From: Alentia gelatinosa | Taxonomy: Eukaryota; Annelida; Polychaeta; Phyllodocida; Polynoidae | Direction: 5' to 3' | Assembly (NCBI GenBank): GCA_950022655.1 | Contig: OX465584.1 | Coordinates: 57,339,789-57,403,788, forward strand | Length of the DNA: 64,000 bases | Shown here: positions 31,345 through 42,148 of the stretch, piece by piece | How positions within the stretch are numbered: position 1 is the stretch's first letter | How the letters are laid out: each line of letters begins with the position of its first letter | Made by a program: the position numbers and the translations under genes | Notes under the pieces: generated by a model | Databases searched by the model: none | The model's input: the letters and a program-made list of their open reading frames with translations, nothing else | What the model was told of the DNA's origin: nothing

Positions 31345-31489
31345 GAACTGTTCTGTAATTTCAATTTTGTTAGGGATTTGAAACATTTGTACTCTATCTG
31401 ACCCATACAGAGGTTACCTCACACGCTAACCTGTCCTCTGACCCGTCCTCTGACCCCACATTAACGTGTGCCCCGTTCTCTCTCTGCAG

Positions 31490-31667
31490 GGTATGACCGG
31501 GGCGCTGCCCATGGGCGGCTACACGCCCGCCTCGCCGCGGATCGCCAGCCCCATGCACCCGAGTCAGGGCGCCGCCGCCGGGGGCGGCCGGGGCCGGGGC
31601 CGCGGCGCCCGGCGAGACACGGAGCTGCTCGGCCAAACAGTGCGCATCCGAGAGGGGCCCTTCAAAG
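31490..31667 (+). CDS. SUPT5H: SPT5 exon 5 of window (linker and start of KOW5)
   Basis: This exon encodes 59 codons plus one base. It opens GMTGALPMGGYTPASPRIAS, has a Gly/Arg-rich linker (GGGRGRGRGARRD), then LLGQTVRIREGPFKG, the first half of KOW5. The order SPRI-SPMHPS, RGRG, then GQTVRI-GP(F/Y)KG is the SPT5 pattern. The acceptor tctctctgcag is good. The donor AAAG|GTACTG at 31668 is weaker than the other four. The next expected residues, YIGVVKDAT-like, are not found downstream in this window. The exon is very GC-rich. Confidence 0.94.
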
Positions 31668-31685
31668 GTACTGTCCTTACCGTGT

Positions 31686-32637
31686 CTATCAGTATGGCCG
31701 ACACGCCTGTAGGTATGGCCGCCACTCCTAACACTATGGCTGTCATGTATATCAGTATGGCCATCACGCCTATAGGTATGGCGGCCACTCCTAACTCTAT
31801 GGCTGTCATGTATATCAGTATGGCCATCACGCCTGTAGGTATGGCCGCCAGTCCTAACATTATGGCTGTCACTCCTAACAATATGGCTGTCAATCATAAC
31901 AATATGGTTGTCATGTATATCAGTATGGCCATCACGCCTATAGGTATGGCTGCCACTCCTAACAATATGTCTGTCATGTCTATCAGTATGGCCATCGTGC
32001 CTATAGGTATGGCCGCCACTCCTAACAATATGGCTGTCATGTATATCTATCAGTATGGCCGTCATGCCTACAGGTATGGCCGCCACTCCTAACAATATGG
32101 CTGTCACTCCTAACAATATGGCTGTCACTACTAACGTTATGGCTGTCATGTATATCAGTATGGCTGTCATGCCTATAAGTATGGCCGCCACTCCGAACAC
32201 TATGACTGTCACTCCTAACAATATGGCTCACATGTCTATCAGTATGGCCGTCATGCCTATAGGTATGGCCACCACTCCTAACACTATGGCTGTCATGTAT
32301 ATCAGTATGGCCATCATGACTATAGGTATGGCTGCCACTGCTAACAATATGGCTGTCATGTCTATTTATCAGTATGGCCGTCATGCCTCTAGGTATGGCC
32401 GTCACTCCTAACACTATGGCTGTTATGTATATCGGTATGGCCGTCATACCTCTATGGGTTGGCCGCCACCCCTAACACTGGGGCTGTCACTCCTAACAAT
32501 ATGGCTGTCATGTATATCAGTATGGCCATCATGCCTATAGGTATGGCTGCCACTCCTAACAATATGGCTGTCATGTCTATCTATCAGTATGGCCGTCATG
32601 CCTATAGGTATGGCTGCCACTCTTAACAATATGGCTG
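31686..32637 (+). repeat. 21-bp minisatellite adjoining SPT5 exon 5
   Basis: Three 21-bp variants alternate: atggccgccactcctaacaa+t, atggctgtcatgtatatcag+t, atggccatcacgcctatagg+t. They give a higher-order period of 63 bp. It begins 19 bp after the exon 5 donor. The SPT5 frame stays open through it to 32092, giving heptads such as MAATPNN and MAITPIG. I call it intronic because the KOW5 homology stops exactly at the donor. Confidence 0.9.
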
Positions 32638-32689
32638 GAAGTAGTGTTATAAACAGAAGTGAATAAAAGCTTTTTAAAAAAAAGAAGTA

Positions 32690-33235
32690 TTAGCATGGCC
32701 GTCATGTCTATCAGTATGGCCATCAAACCTCTAGGTATGGCCACCACTCCTGCAAGTATGGCTGTCACATATAGCAGTATGGATGTCACTCCTGAAGGTA
32801 TGGTTGTTACTCCTAACAATATGACTGTCATGTCTATCAGTATGGCCCTCACACCTCTAGGTATGGCTGCTACTCCTGCAAGTATGGCTGTCATGTATAT
32901 CAGTATGGATTTCACACCTAAAGGTATGGCCGCCACTCCCAACAAAATGGCTGTTATATCTATCAGTATGGTCATCACACCTCTAGGTATGGCTGCCACT
33001 CCTGCAAGTGTGGCTGTCATGTATATCAGTATGGGTGTCATGCCTTTAGGTATGGCCACCATGCCTGCAAGTATGGCTGTCACTCCTAACAATATGGCTG
33101 TCATGTCCATGAGTATGACTCACTCCTAAAAGTATGATTTTTACTTCTATCTGTTTGGCTGTCATTCTTATGAGTAGGACTCCTATGAGTAGGACTGTTA
33201 CTCATGAGTATGCATGTAATATCTGTGAGTATGGC
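32690..33235 (+). repeat. Second block of the 21-bp minisatellite
   Basis: The same 21-bp rhythm with other variants (atggctgccactcctgcaag+t, atggatgtcactcctgaagg+t). It is separated from the first block by about 50 bp of unrelated sequence (tttttaaaaaaaagaagtat). Confidence 0.85.
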
Positions 33236-33973
33236 TGTCACTGTACCATCCTCATTGTGTACATGCATTAGGTACATTTCATGAATATAGTACTTATTAA
33301 GTCTCCAATTCAATATGTATTAGAGTGAATGAATAGAATAGACCACAAGCAAAAACTGCCCAAATAAGATGAACTGATATCCTATAGATGTGGTGGATGG
33401 GGCTAAGACACTGCTTTTCCGCAGCTGATGAAAAAATAGGAGAAAAAAGAACTGATTTCCTGGCACTTTGGCATGCAAAAGTTGTCAAAGATTGTTGATT
33501 GTAATTCATTTTATATCAGTTAAAATCCTAAAATAGTCGCACATAAATGGACGATGAGACAGAGCCCACCGTGTTAAAAGAATATAAAAATAGTGACGGG
33601 TTTTAAATTTTTGTGTTTTTTTTAATTGTGTTTGGAATAGGAGGCTGACAGGTCCGTCTCGGATTTTAATTTTTGACTAAGAGCTCACTAAGATGAATGG
33701 ATCGTGATATGCATCAGCATTGAGATGTTATAATAAGTGACATTTAATAGTGAGTTAAAGTAATCTGACCTTTTCATGACTTTTAGTAGTAACTACTAGT
33801 AATATACCCTAATTTGTGGCATTAGCGAAGTAAAGTATTAAGTGAATTTATAGTCCTAATACGTATGATTAGTGAATATGAGTAATATGTGCAATTAACG
33901 CCTTTTAGTGGCAAATGCCATTAATGTTTGTGACATCATCTAGGTTTTAGTTTGAAGATAATATCACTATCCT
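33236..33973 (+). other. Unassigned intronic sequence
   Basis: AT-rich. No repeat relative or exon recognised. Confidence 0.5.
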
Positions 33974-34330
33974 TAAGGGCATATCTGACAATTTATCTTG
34001 AAAAGTAAAACCCATGTAAAGTTACTGGAAATTGAATATGATGATCTCCAAGTGTTACAGAAAACTGAGCTAATCTTAAAAAATGGGGGTCATCATGCTA
34101 GTTTTTATATAAATGTTATGATAAGATTATAGGATCTTATATCTTGAATTTCTAAAAAGTTGTTTTTCACAAAGTAAAACCAAAGTAATTTTCTTCAAAC
34201 CTTCACAGAATATAGTAAATGTATAGTACTACACATTTCAGTTTTAAAAATCAATTAAACGTCACCGAATTGAAGAAAACCATAATGAAATGTAAATTGG
34301 CCTAATTTACCTATTGAGTTAGATAAAACT
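33974..34330 (+). mobile_element. Element K copy
   Basis: aagggcatatctgacaattt at the left, gatgatctccaagtgttaca, gggggtcatcatgctagttt, atgtatagtactacacattt and attgaagaaaaccataatga, in the same order as 52253-52590. Confidence 0.65.
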
Positions 34331-34389
34331 CGACGGTATGTTAAACTCCACTCATGTTGTATTAGAATAAGTCAAACTGGTCCGAATAG

Positions 34390-34482
34390 ATAAATACCAG
34401 TATTTTCCTAGTCTCTCAGAGCCAGTAAATCGCACTTGAAAAATATTTCCCCTTTTTTTAAAAAATCCAACTGACATCCCTA
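34390..34482 (+). mobile_element. hAT-like MITE right end
   Basis: ttttcctagtctctcagagc, agtaaatcgcacttgaaaaa and ccaactgacatcccta match the 3' third of 5116-5354. Confidence 0.55.
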
Positions 34483-34542
34483 AAAAAAGCCGTGGTTTAT
34501 TCACAGAAGATGTTTGCAATATTAACCTCAACTTAAGTCTAG

Positions 34543-35270
34543 TTGCTTGGCTTGCTGGACAGGGGCAGCTCACAGAGCCTGCAGTTTAGACTGAGTGGCT
34601 CCTCAAGTGGGCAGTTAAAAGGTCAGGGGTCAGCCTCTAAAAGCCTGAGGTGTCGCCACCAGGGGCATGGCAGTCGTTGGTCCACTTCCGTTGGACCTGT
34701 GCCCACAAGGAGGTGGGGCGGTGAAAAGCCATGCAATATCAGTCATGTGGCTCAGGGTAGACACTAGCAGCAATGTGTGTTTATCAAATATAGACGAAGA
34801 AATGTGTAGTGGCCCTTGCTTAATTCATCCCATTGCAGATACTGAGCATGGTTTATTAGACGAGTGCTCGCATATAATATATACTTGCCTAGAGGTTAGA
34901 GCAGTCACATATAGACTTCCAGCGTACTGCGTAAAAATTATCCCTTCACTATCTGTATGCTATTCACTGTGATATTGAGAACAGAGCAGGGAGCCAGTGT
35001 CTCAGGGTCTTAGAGGCATGCCCAGCTGACCATGACCAATCACTCAAGATCAAAATATGTAAGACCCACTGGTGTTTGATATGTTTGGATCCTAGATAGG
35101 CAGTTCCTGAAATGGCAAGTTGATTGGGTGCAAGTGGGTTACAGAAAACTATTCATAGACTGAATATAACCCAAACCTTTTAATTGTTATTCATTTATAA
35201 TTGCACGCTCATTCATCAAAGATGAACATACTTATTGCTCCTAGTATATTTATGTGAAGTGTGAAGGAGA
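34543..35270 (+). repeat. Possible retroelement remnant; right part in inverted pair
   Basis: Near 34790-34900 a frame reads CSGPCLIHPIADTEHGLLDE then CSHI, a C-x3-C...H...C pattern like the zinc-binding tail behind non-LTR reverse transcriptases. That match is weak. Bases 34970-35270 are the inverted partner of 37140-37410 (gggtcttagaggcatgccca, caagtgggttacagaaa, atttataattgcacgctcat). Confidence 0.4.
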
Positions 35271-35554
35271 ACTAATATCCAGACGTGTGTATATGATGCT
35301 TATGTTCAGGTAAAGATAAGATTCTTCTAAAATAACTTGTGAATCCTGATCTCGAAAACGGAGAAAGCGCTCTCCCAGATTCAGAACGAGGTAAAGTGGT
35401 CGTCAAAATCAATTATCCCAAATCAGGTCAGAAACAAAAACGAAGGGAATAAATAGTGGCAGTTAGTAAATCGTGTTCATTTAGATTGTGTGCCTGGTGG
35501 TTTTTAGCGCCTGCAGTTGCAACATGACAGCTTTCACTGTGGTGTTCACTGAAT

Positions 35555-36360
35555 CTTAGATCTGGTATGTGACAAGCCATGTGGTATCAGACATGTGACA
35601 TCTGATATGTGACAAGCCATGCAATATTAGTCATGTTAAATCTGGTATGTGACAAGCCATGCAACATCAGTCATGTGACATCTGGTATGTGACAAGCCAT
35701 GCAACATCAGTCATGTGACATCTGGTATGTGACAAGCCAGCCATGCAACATCAGTCATGTGACAACTGGTATGTGACAAGCCATGTGATATAAGTCATGT
35801 GACAACTGGTATATGACAAGCCATTCGGTATCAGTCATGTGACAACTGGTATGTGACAAGCCATGTGATATAAGTCATGTGACAACTGGTATGTGACAAG
35901 CCATGTGATATCAGTCATGTGACATCTGGTATGTGACAAGCCATGCAATGTCAGTCATGTGACAACTGGTATGTGACAAGCCATGTGATATAAGTCATGT
36001 GACAACTGGTATATGACAAGCCATTCGGTATCAGTCATGTGACAACTGGTATGTGACAAGCCATGTGATATAAGTCATGTGACAACTGGTATGTGACAAG
36101 TCATGCGATATCAGTCATATGACATTTGCCACATGGCAGGGTCATGTTCTCTGCCATGTGACACTTCATGTGAATTTGCCATATGACATGCCATGCGACA
36201 TGCCGTGCAAATTTGTCATGTCAAATTTGCCACTTGACATACCTTGTGAAATCTGTCACATGACATTCCACATCAAATCTGTCATGTGACATGCCACTTT
36301 AAATCTGTAACATGACATGTCATGTGAATCTGCCATGTGATCATGACATGTCACATGAAA
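35555..36360 (+). repeat. 40-bp minisatellite carrying GTCATGTGAC
   Basis: The unit reads tggtatgtgacaagccatgt + gatataagtcatgtgacaac. It is exact at 40 bp in the centre and decays after about 36120 into catgtgac/cacatgac variants. Each unit holds a GTCATGTGAC palindrome, an M-box-type E-box. Confidence 0.9.
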
Positions 36361-36364
36361 TAAA

Positions 36365-36508
36365 ATTTTGATGCCCCACCACCACGACACCTCAAGATAC
36401 ATCGCGACAAATATGCACACGATTATTCAAAACCTACCATGATTTAGCAAGACAACCAAATCGGGACTAATCTCGCTATATCTTGTGTGTTGGTGGAATC
36501 ACCACTTT
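36365..36508 (+). mobile_element. Element M right part
   Basis: ccaccaccacgacacctcaa, cacacgattattcaaaacct, aatctcgctatatcttgtgt and the end ggtggaatcaccacttt match 19296-19430. Confidence 0.7.
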
Positions 36509-37139
36509 AATCATCGACTTACGGGTTTATGCAGTCAAGTACCCCGAGTTCAGCCTCATTTTGCGTATTCCCTCTGGCTAGAGACCTCTACTTCAGGGAC
36601 TTTAGTTCATCGCTCTTTAAACTTGATATCAAGGTTGAATGAAATTCTAAACGCAATATTTAATGCAATGATAGAATGGGATCTCATATGGAAATATATC
36701 GATTCGCCCATACTGTTTGTATGTGTTGCACAGATATAACCTCAAGGATGTGGCCATAATTATTGGGCCTCTTGTAGAAATATGATTCTCCACCCACACG
36801 TTCATTTCCTCCAGTCATCAATATGGATACATCAGTATGTCTTTGTATGAACTGGATTGGTAAGGGGGGAAAAAAACTTGAATTGGTAAGGAGAGTTTTT
36901 TTTAATTTATTTATTTTTTTTCTCTCACAAATCCACAATCTGCAAAGCAGGTTTTCATTGTAGGTTTAGCGAAGGAAAGGTTTTATTTATTTTTAAGTCT
37001 TTTATTCATATTATAGGATAACGGTAGGCTCTAATGTGCCTTTTTCCACGTTGCTCCAGGGCTGAACTTACATGCTACGGATAGAGTAGCAAGGTGGGCA
37101 TTACAAAAGCCTTCAATAATACGTCTCATCAAGTAGAAC
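36509..37139 (+). other. Unassigned intronic sequence
   Basis: No recognised element. T-rich run at 36895-36920. Confidence 0.5.
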
Positions 37140-37410
37140 AATAACTTCTGCCTTCATATACTAGGAGTAAATGGTATGTTCATCATAGATGAATGAGCAT
37201 GCAATTATAAATGAATAACAATTAAGATTAGTTAGATTGAGCCTAGGGATAGATTTTTGTAACCCACTTGCACCCAGTCAACTTACTATTTCTGTAACTG
37301 CCTATCAGTAGGTCAATGAGGTATTTTGGTCTTGAGTGATTGGTCATGGTCAGCTGGACACGCCTCTAAGACCCTGAGACACTGGCTTCCTGCTCTGTTC
37401 TCAATACCAC
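37140..37410 (-). repeat. Inverted partner of 34970-35270
   Basis: ctaggagtaaatggtatgtt, gaatgagcatgcaattataa, gtaacccacttgcacccagt and gattggtcatggtcagctgg are the complement of the forward copy. Confidence 0.7.
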
Positions 37411-37559
37411 AGGAAATAGCACACAGATATTGAAGTGGTAGTATGTATGCAGTACCCTGAAAGTCTATATGGACCCCTCTAAATTCTAGATGATGTATAT
37501 AGCGCATGCAAGCATGCTCTAACTAGGAAATTATAAGATTGTAGTCGGAGGGCAACCAT

Positions 37560-37850
37560 AGTTACCAGTTATTATAATAATCAATAGATAATATTGAGAC
37601 AAGGATAAATTCCTCCATGGCAAGCCCCCCAAAAATATTTTTGATAAAATCCATTGATAATTGGTCCCGCCACCTGGTGTTTTGGATGGCATCAAGTTGC
37701 AAGATGGCCGTGTCCAGAGCACAATAGCTATGTGCCCTATAATGTGAGTAAAAATCCATTGATAAACCTGGTGTTTTGGATGGCATCAAAGGGCAAGATG
37801 GCCGTCTCCAGGGCACAATATCGATGTGCCCTTTACTGTGAGTAAGCACA
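37560..37850 (+). repeat. Duplicated unit S of about 95-105 bp
   Basis: The block from aaaatccattgataattggt to gcacaatagctatgtgccct is repeated as aaaatccattgataaacctg to atatcgatgtgccctttact. A reverse copy lies at 48127-48275. Confidence 0.7.
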
Positions 37851-38261
37851 TAGGCCCGGCTTCCAGGCTAGGCAGGGTGAATCAAATCACAAGGCGGCTC
37901 GCCACAGCGCAGATGTGATGACTGTGGGTGTGTGGGGTGTAATAGGGTAAGGCGGGGTAACGAGGTTTAACATACACAGGGATGGGGGATGGTTCCAGGC
38001 GGGGTGGCTGGTAGGTGGAGCGTTTTTCTCTTTATTTTTCTTATCAGACAATACACTTCTTCCCAGGGAAAGATCTTGTGTTGGCAGGTGGGGTTTTGTG
38101 TGGTGAGTGGGGTACTGGATTGCAGGTGGGGTATTTTACGTCTCCAATAATTCATTTGGTAACCACGTGCAATAAATATCACTTTCCTGCACGCTCACCC
38201 GAATACAGTGACCCAGTGTTAAGCCTATGGTTTTTTTTTTAATTAGGGGTAGGGTAAATAT
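37851..38261 (+). other. Unassigned, ends in a family C edge
   Basis: Bases 38190-38256 (cacgctcacccgaatacagt, cagtgttaagcctatggttt, ttaggggtagggtaa) are the far end of a family C element, repeated at 38720-38795. The rest is not recognised. Confidence 0.5.
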
Positions 38262-38400
38262 ACCGAGGTTTCCCCAAAGAAGCACCTTCACAGAGACTCC
38301 CCCCTTATATAGAAGTTTACACAGTGTTCCCTGATCCCTACAGAGAGTTTCCCATGAAAGTTCCCTTTGGGGACTTCCTCAAAGGTCTGTATACATAGCA
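38262..38400 (+). repeat. Element O copy 1
   Basis: ccgaggtttccccaaagaag, cccccttatatagaagttta, cacagtgttccctgatccct and gttccctttggggacttcct. Copies at 38800-38936 and 39608-39662/40315-40400. Confidence 0.7.
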
Positions 38401-38446
38401 TACGGGAGCATACGGCCGCTTGTATCTGAAATCAGTCATTATCCTA

Positions 38447-38700
38447 CCCCTAATATAAATTCCATATGCTTACCATTGAGTTACGCTGACTGGCATACAG
38501 AGTTTTATATGCCAATAGTGGCATACGGAATCTTTATCACATAATATTCCAAAATCGAGAAGACGGGGTGGGATAAAATCAAAACCTGATTCGTTTTAAT
38601 CATCGCCACCGCATGCCACTCCTTCGCATCGTGAAATCAGTATGCCAAACTCCAGTCGTGTCATACGGTGGCCAAGATTAAAACTTATCCAATTTTACGA
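38447..38700 (-). mobile_element. Family C element, reversed
   Basis: ttatcctacccctaatataa, then ggcatacagagttttatatg, agacggggtgggataaaatc, then a hairpin (cctgattcgttttaatcatc ... ggccaagattaaaacttatc). It is the reverse of the 6349 and 23316 types. Bases 38390-38446 before it are a family E hairpin arm. Confidence 0.75.
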
Positions 38701-38799
38701 TAATATTGTATATGTATACTGCTGCACGCTCACCCGAATACAGTGACCCAGTGCTAAGCCTATTTTTTTTTTTTAATTAGGGGGAGGGTAAATATACTG

Positions 38800-38936
38800 A
38801 GGTTTCCCCAAATAGGCACCTTCATAGCGGGTCCCCCCTTATATAGAAGTCTACACAGTGTTCCCTGATCTCTACAGAGAGTGTCCCATGAAAGTTCCCT
38901 ATGGGTGACTTCCTCAAAGGGCTGTATACATAAAAA
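38800..38936 (+). repeat. Element O copy 2
   Basis: ctgaggtttccccaaatagg, ccccccttatatagaagtct, acacagtgttccctgatctc and ggtgacttcctcaaagggct. It shows the uninterrupted sequence tatatagaagtctacacag. Confidence 0.7.
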
Positions 38937-39054
38937 TCGTCCACGTGGAAAAATAGTGCATAACTAAAGTGAATCTGTGAGATGTGGCATGCATCCAATT
39001 CTTACTGCTTTTCTACAACCAGGAAATCCTGAAATGCGAGGAACGAAAAGATTT

Positions 39055-39224
39055 GCAACATAACTTAAAGTGAACTAAAATCGGAACGCCACCAGTTGGA
39101 TAAAGGTGGACAATACATTCAGCATAGACTGGTTTCAGATAAAAGCAGTTGAATGTCCCTCGGATATTACTACGCGTCAATTTCTGGGAGCATACGGCCG
39201 CTTGTATCTGAAATCAGTCATTAT
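39055..39224 (+). mobile_element. Family E element, right part
   Basis: ggataaaggtggacaataca, tagactggtttcagataaaa and ggccgcttgtatctgaaatc. It runs straight into a family C element at 39225. Confidence 0.65.
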
Positions 39225-39594
39225 CCTACCCCTAATAAAGAACGCCATAGGTTTAACATTGACTCAATGTATTTGACGGAGCGTTGGATAAAGTGTTATT
39301 TATGCACCGAGGTGAATAAAAAAACGGACCAATCAGGGACGAGATAACGAAAGTTGATCAGGCAGCATTGATAACTACTAACATGGATAATTAAAAATAT
39401 TCTCTGTCTATCGGTGAGATGGGGTAGGATAAATACGAAACTGAACTCGAGTTAGCCTTGTCAATGTTCATACCACTCTGGTCAGGTCTGCTGCTCACTA
39501 AACTCGGCTAACGCCTCGTGTAGTAATACACAACCTGCCCATCGTGGCATAAACATTGACAAGGCTAACTCTCGTTTGGTTTCTACTAAGTATA
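39225..39594 (-). mobile_element. Family C element, reversed
   Basis: atcctacccctaataaagaa, aacattgactcaatgtattt, gatggggtaggataaatacg, then the hairpin gttagccttgtcaatgttca ... gacaaggctaactctcgttt, ending ggtttctactaa. Near-identical in reverse to 60978-61372. Confidence 0.85.
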
Positions 39595-39607
39595 CATATG
39601 ACACATC

Positions 39608-39662
39608 TACCAAGGTTTCCCCAAATACGCACCTTCACAGAGGGTCCCCCCTTATATAGAAG
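39608..39662 (+). repeat. Element O copy 3, left half
   Basis: taccaaggtttccccaaata and ccccccttatatagaag. The right half resumes at 40309 (tagaagtctacacagaattc) after the inserted TIR element. Confidence 0.75.
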
Positions 39663-40308
39663 CAGGCCTCCCAGTGAAACCTTAAAACCTATAAAACTTA
39701 TAAAGACCTATATTTTGATTCTTGAGCCTTTATTTTTTTAAAGGAACCTATATAACCTATAAAAACCTATATTTTTACTGCCATGCAGATTGATGTGTAC
39801 AGGAAATCTTAGAAGTTAACTTGATACAAAGTTAGATTGTCATATGACAAGAAATCCACATTATTTGTTTATTTAAGATCATAAAGGTGTTTAAGAATCA
39901 GCAATTGGTGTGACTTTTTGCCAGGCTGGCTTGCCTGTTGGAAACTCAACATCCATATACGTGCTTGCAGGGTATAACCTGGTGAGCTAAACATCCTGAC
40001 TTCCTGCAATTTAATACTAGGTACATTTTTAGAAATCAAGAACTGAAAATAAGCGATTCACTATATTTGTTTGATCAAAACTTTTTCTTTCTACGGGGTT
40101 TTGGGTTGTGGCGTCAATGCCCCCCCTTCCCGATGTCAGAATTTTTTTTTACTATATTTGGACTTTTATTATGCTGAATATGTTAATCCTAAAAACCTAT
40201 AAAAGCCTATGTTTTGGGCCTTGAAAAACCTGTAAAAATCTATATTTAAATTTTCAAAACCTATACAAAAAAAACCTATATTGAGGACGCAGGGCACTGG
40301 GAGGCCTG
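39663..40308 (+). mobile_element. TIR element, CAGGCCTCCCAGTG ends (copy 2)
   Basis: It starts CAGGCCTCCCAGTG and ends CACTGGGAGGCCTG. The flanking tagaag at 39657-39662 and 40309-40314 is a 6-bp duplication; the empty site is seen in the sister repeat at 38800-38936. 646 bp. An extra piece at about 40071-40151 is absent from copy 1. Confidence 0.85.
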
Positions 40309-40314
40309 TAGAAG

Positions 40315-41162
40315 TCTACACAGAATTCCCTGATCTCTACACAGAGAGTTTCCCATGAAAGTTCCCCATGAAGTCCCCCTCAAAGACCCGCTCTCACGTT
40401 TCTCCACTAAGACCCAACCTGGCTGTTTCCATTCCTGTGTCGGGCTTTTGCGAAAGACCCACAACAGAAGCAGGAGATGCAATTAATTATTTCTAATGAT
40501 TTTCTCCACACGGGTCCCCGTTCCGACAATCCATTCTCAACTCGGGAGACAATGGGCGGGGCCCGGTGCGGAATCATTCAGTTTGCCAGCATTCTGCCCC
40601 ACCACTGGCGGTTCTTCTTCTTCCTCGCCAACTTGATTACAAAGTTTGACACATCCGAGATTATCCGGGCTTCTTAAGCCGCCCGCTCGCTCCTCGTTTA
40701 ACGATAACGATTTTGCATCAAGAGGATGGCGGCCGTTATAATTCGGTGTCAATCTGGTTATTATTTTTAACCTCGCCCAGTTTCAGCGTCAATTACAGTA
40801 GTAATGGGACTCTGGTACTCTTTTCTTTTTTGGAGGGGGTATTTTTTTTCTTTTATTTCTGTTGGAGGTTATTTGGAGACTTGTGATTATCGGTTATTAC
40901 ATGCCTGGTATTGTAACGTTGTACAACATCTGTATGATATGATAATATCAAGCACGAAATTTCAGCAATATGCGTCACTTGTCATGTGTGCTGGTTGTGA
41001 TACCTTTTCCTGAAACTTTATTTTTTATAGATTGAAGATCCAAATGATCCATAATTATATATATACCTGTGGGCGTATGTACCGCCCGTATATCTATTTA
41101 TCGCCGTACAACACGTACGTGGCGTATATGGCATATGGGGTATGTCTGTGTCATACAGTGTA
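40315..41162 (+). other. Element O right half, then unassigned
   Basis: To about 40400 the sequence completes element O. Beyond this I see no exon. Bases 41050-41160 carry tatatacctgtgggcgtatg, similar to the G-type ends. Confidence 0.5.
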
Positions 41163-41452
41163 GTTATCCTACCCCTTATATAAATCTCCATAGACTTAAC
41201 ATGGTGTAACTGTATGCCACGGTTATGGCATAAAGTATTTATATGCCACTGGTGACATATGAAGTTAAAAACATGTGACAGGGTACTGTAAAATCTAAAC
41301 ATCACTCAATTTCATATAATTGTTCATATGCCATTCGTTGTCTTCCACTACACATATCACTTAGCTCCGCTTTGTGATATCATGCCACGAAGACAACTCA
41401 TGCCATATAAACAATCATATGGAATTTAGTGATGTTTCATGATAGTATGTGG
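41163..41452 (-). mobile_element. Family C variant, reversed
   Basis: ttatcctaccccttatataa, ctccatagacttaacatggt, then a hairpin (cactcaatttcatataattg ... caatcatatggaatttagtg) ending gatgtttcatgat. It is the reverse sister of 26695-27046. Confidence 0.75.
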
Positions 41453-41610
41453 CATATGGAGTATGTACATGACGTACGGATCATTTCTGTGACGTACGGG
41501 GTTTGTACGTTGGCAAAACCAACAAATCGTCCAAAAGCGAAGTAAAAAAAATGGCTATTTTAAGGTGTACGATAATGCAAAGATAGGTATACTGTGTCAG
41601 ATCAGATCTG

Positions 41611-41817
41611 GGGCCCGTTTCATAACCCAGGATCGTACAAGTAGACCCTGTTCTGTACGCCATAGAGACCCAGGGACGATGCGGGTCAATTTCATTCAAC
41701 GCTTATTGACGGCCAATATTGTCTTAGCCAACAGACTTAAATATTATTAGACGATAACCCTTGTACGAGGTACAGAAAAGGTTCTTCATGTACGATCCTA
41801 GATTATGAAACTTCCCC
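41611..41817 (+). mobile_element. Palindromic MITE L (GGGGCCCGTTTCATAA)
   Basis: ggggcccgtttcataaccca + ggatcgtac at the left pairs with gtacgatcctagattatgaa + acttccccc at the right. The inside holds ccatagagacccagggacga. Relatives at 44808-45728 and 62003-62082. Confidence 0.75.
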
Positions 41818-42148
41818 CAGATGAACCTCTGCCTTCGACATCGGTGCATCTCATCGACAATTTTACCTTGTATTTATCACGTAAAGCTACAGTAAACCTG
41901 CCCAGTGGTAAAACATCGGAATGGATTTAAGGGTTCAGGGCACGGGGCCTCGTGTGTTCTACCACCAACATTGCTTTTCTATGTTCCTCTCAGACTACAC
42001 GTAATATGAGCCAGACTTGCTACAGCGTAATCCAAAGCCCTCAGAGAAATAGCCCATGTAATCAGCTCATGCGGGTTCAATATTAAACAGCTGAGATCCA
42101 ACATCCTGCACAAGCGTCGGCCATGCCTCAGCTCTCACGATGAAGTCT
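41818..42148 (+). other. Unassigned intronic sequence
   Basis: Nothing recognised. Confidence 0.5.

Larger units (their letters stand above)
5046..31489 (+). other. SUPT5H: Intron 4 of window (about 26.4 kb)
   Basis: The donor GTGAGT at 5046 and the acceptor tctctctgcag ending at 31489 join codons in phase 0. Aligning GGSK + GMTGALPMGGYTPASPRI with the usual animal order leaves no obvious missing residues, so no exon need lie between. The interior is mostly mobile elements, with a few non-repeat GC-rich islands. Confidence 0.8.

Noticed and set aside
5046..31489. A missing small exon for the PRDV-like run between exons 4 and 5
   Set aside because: Exon 5 begins with an equivalent number of residues, and both borders are phase 0, so no extra exon is required.
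31466..32092. Calling the minisatellite part of the SPT5 coding sequence
   Set aside because: KOW5 homology stops exactly at a GT donor, and a retained array would break the domain.
32659..33129. Possible separate repeat protein
   Set aside because: It is the second block of the 21-bp minisatellite, without splice sites or a conserved domain.
34667..34972. Reverse transcriptase C-terminal domain
   Set aside because: Only a loose C-x3-C...H...C pattern, with no catalytic motifs nearby. Kept only as a low-confidence remnant.
35555..36360. CRISPR-like array of regular repeats
   Set aside because: The whole 40-bp unit is repeated, with no unique spacers, and the DNA is from an animal nucleus.
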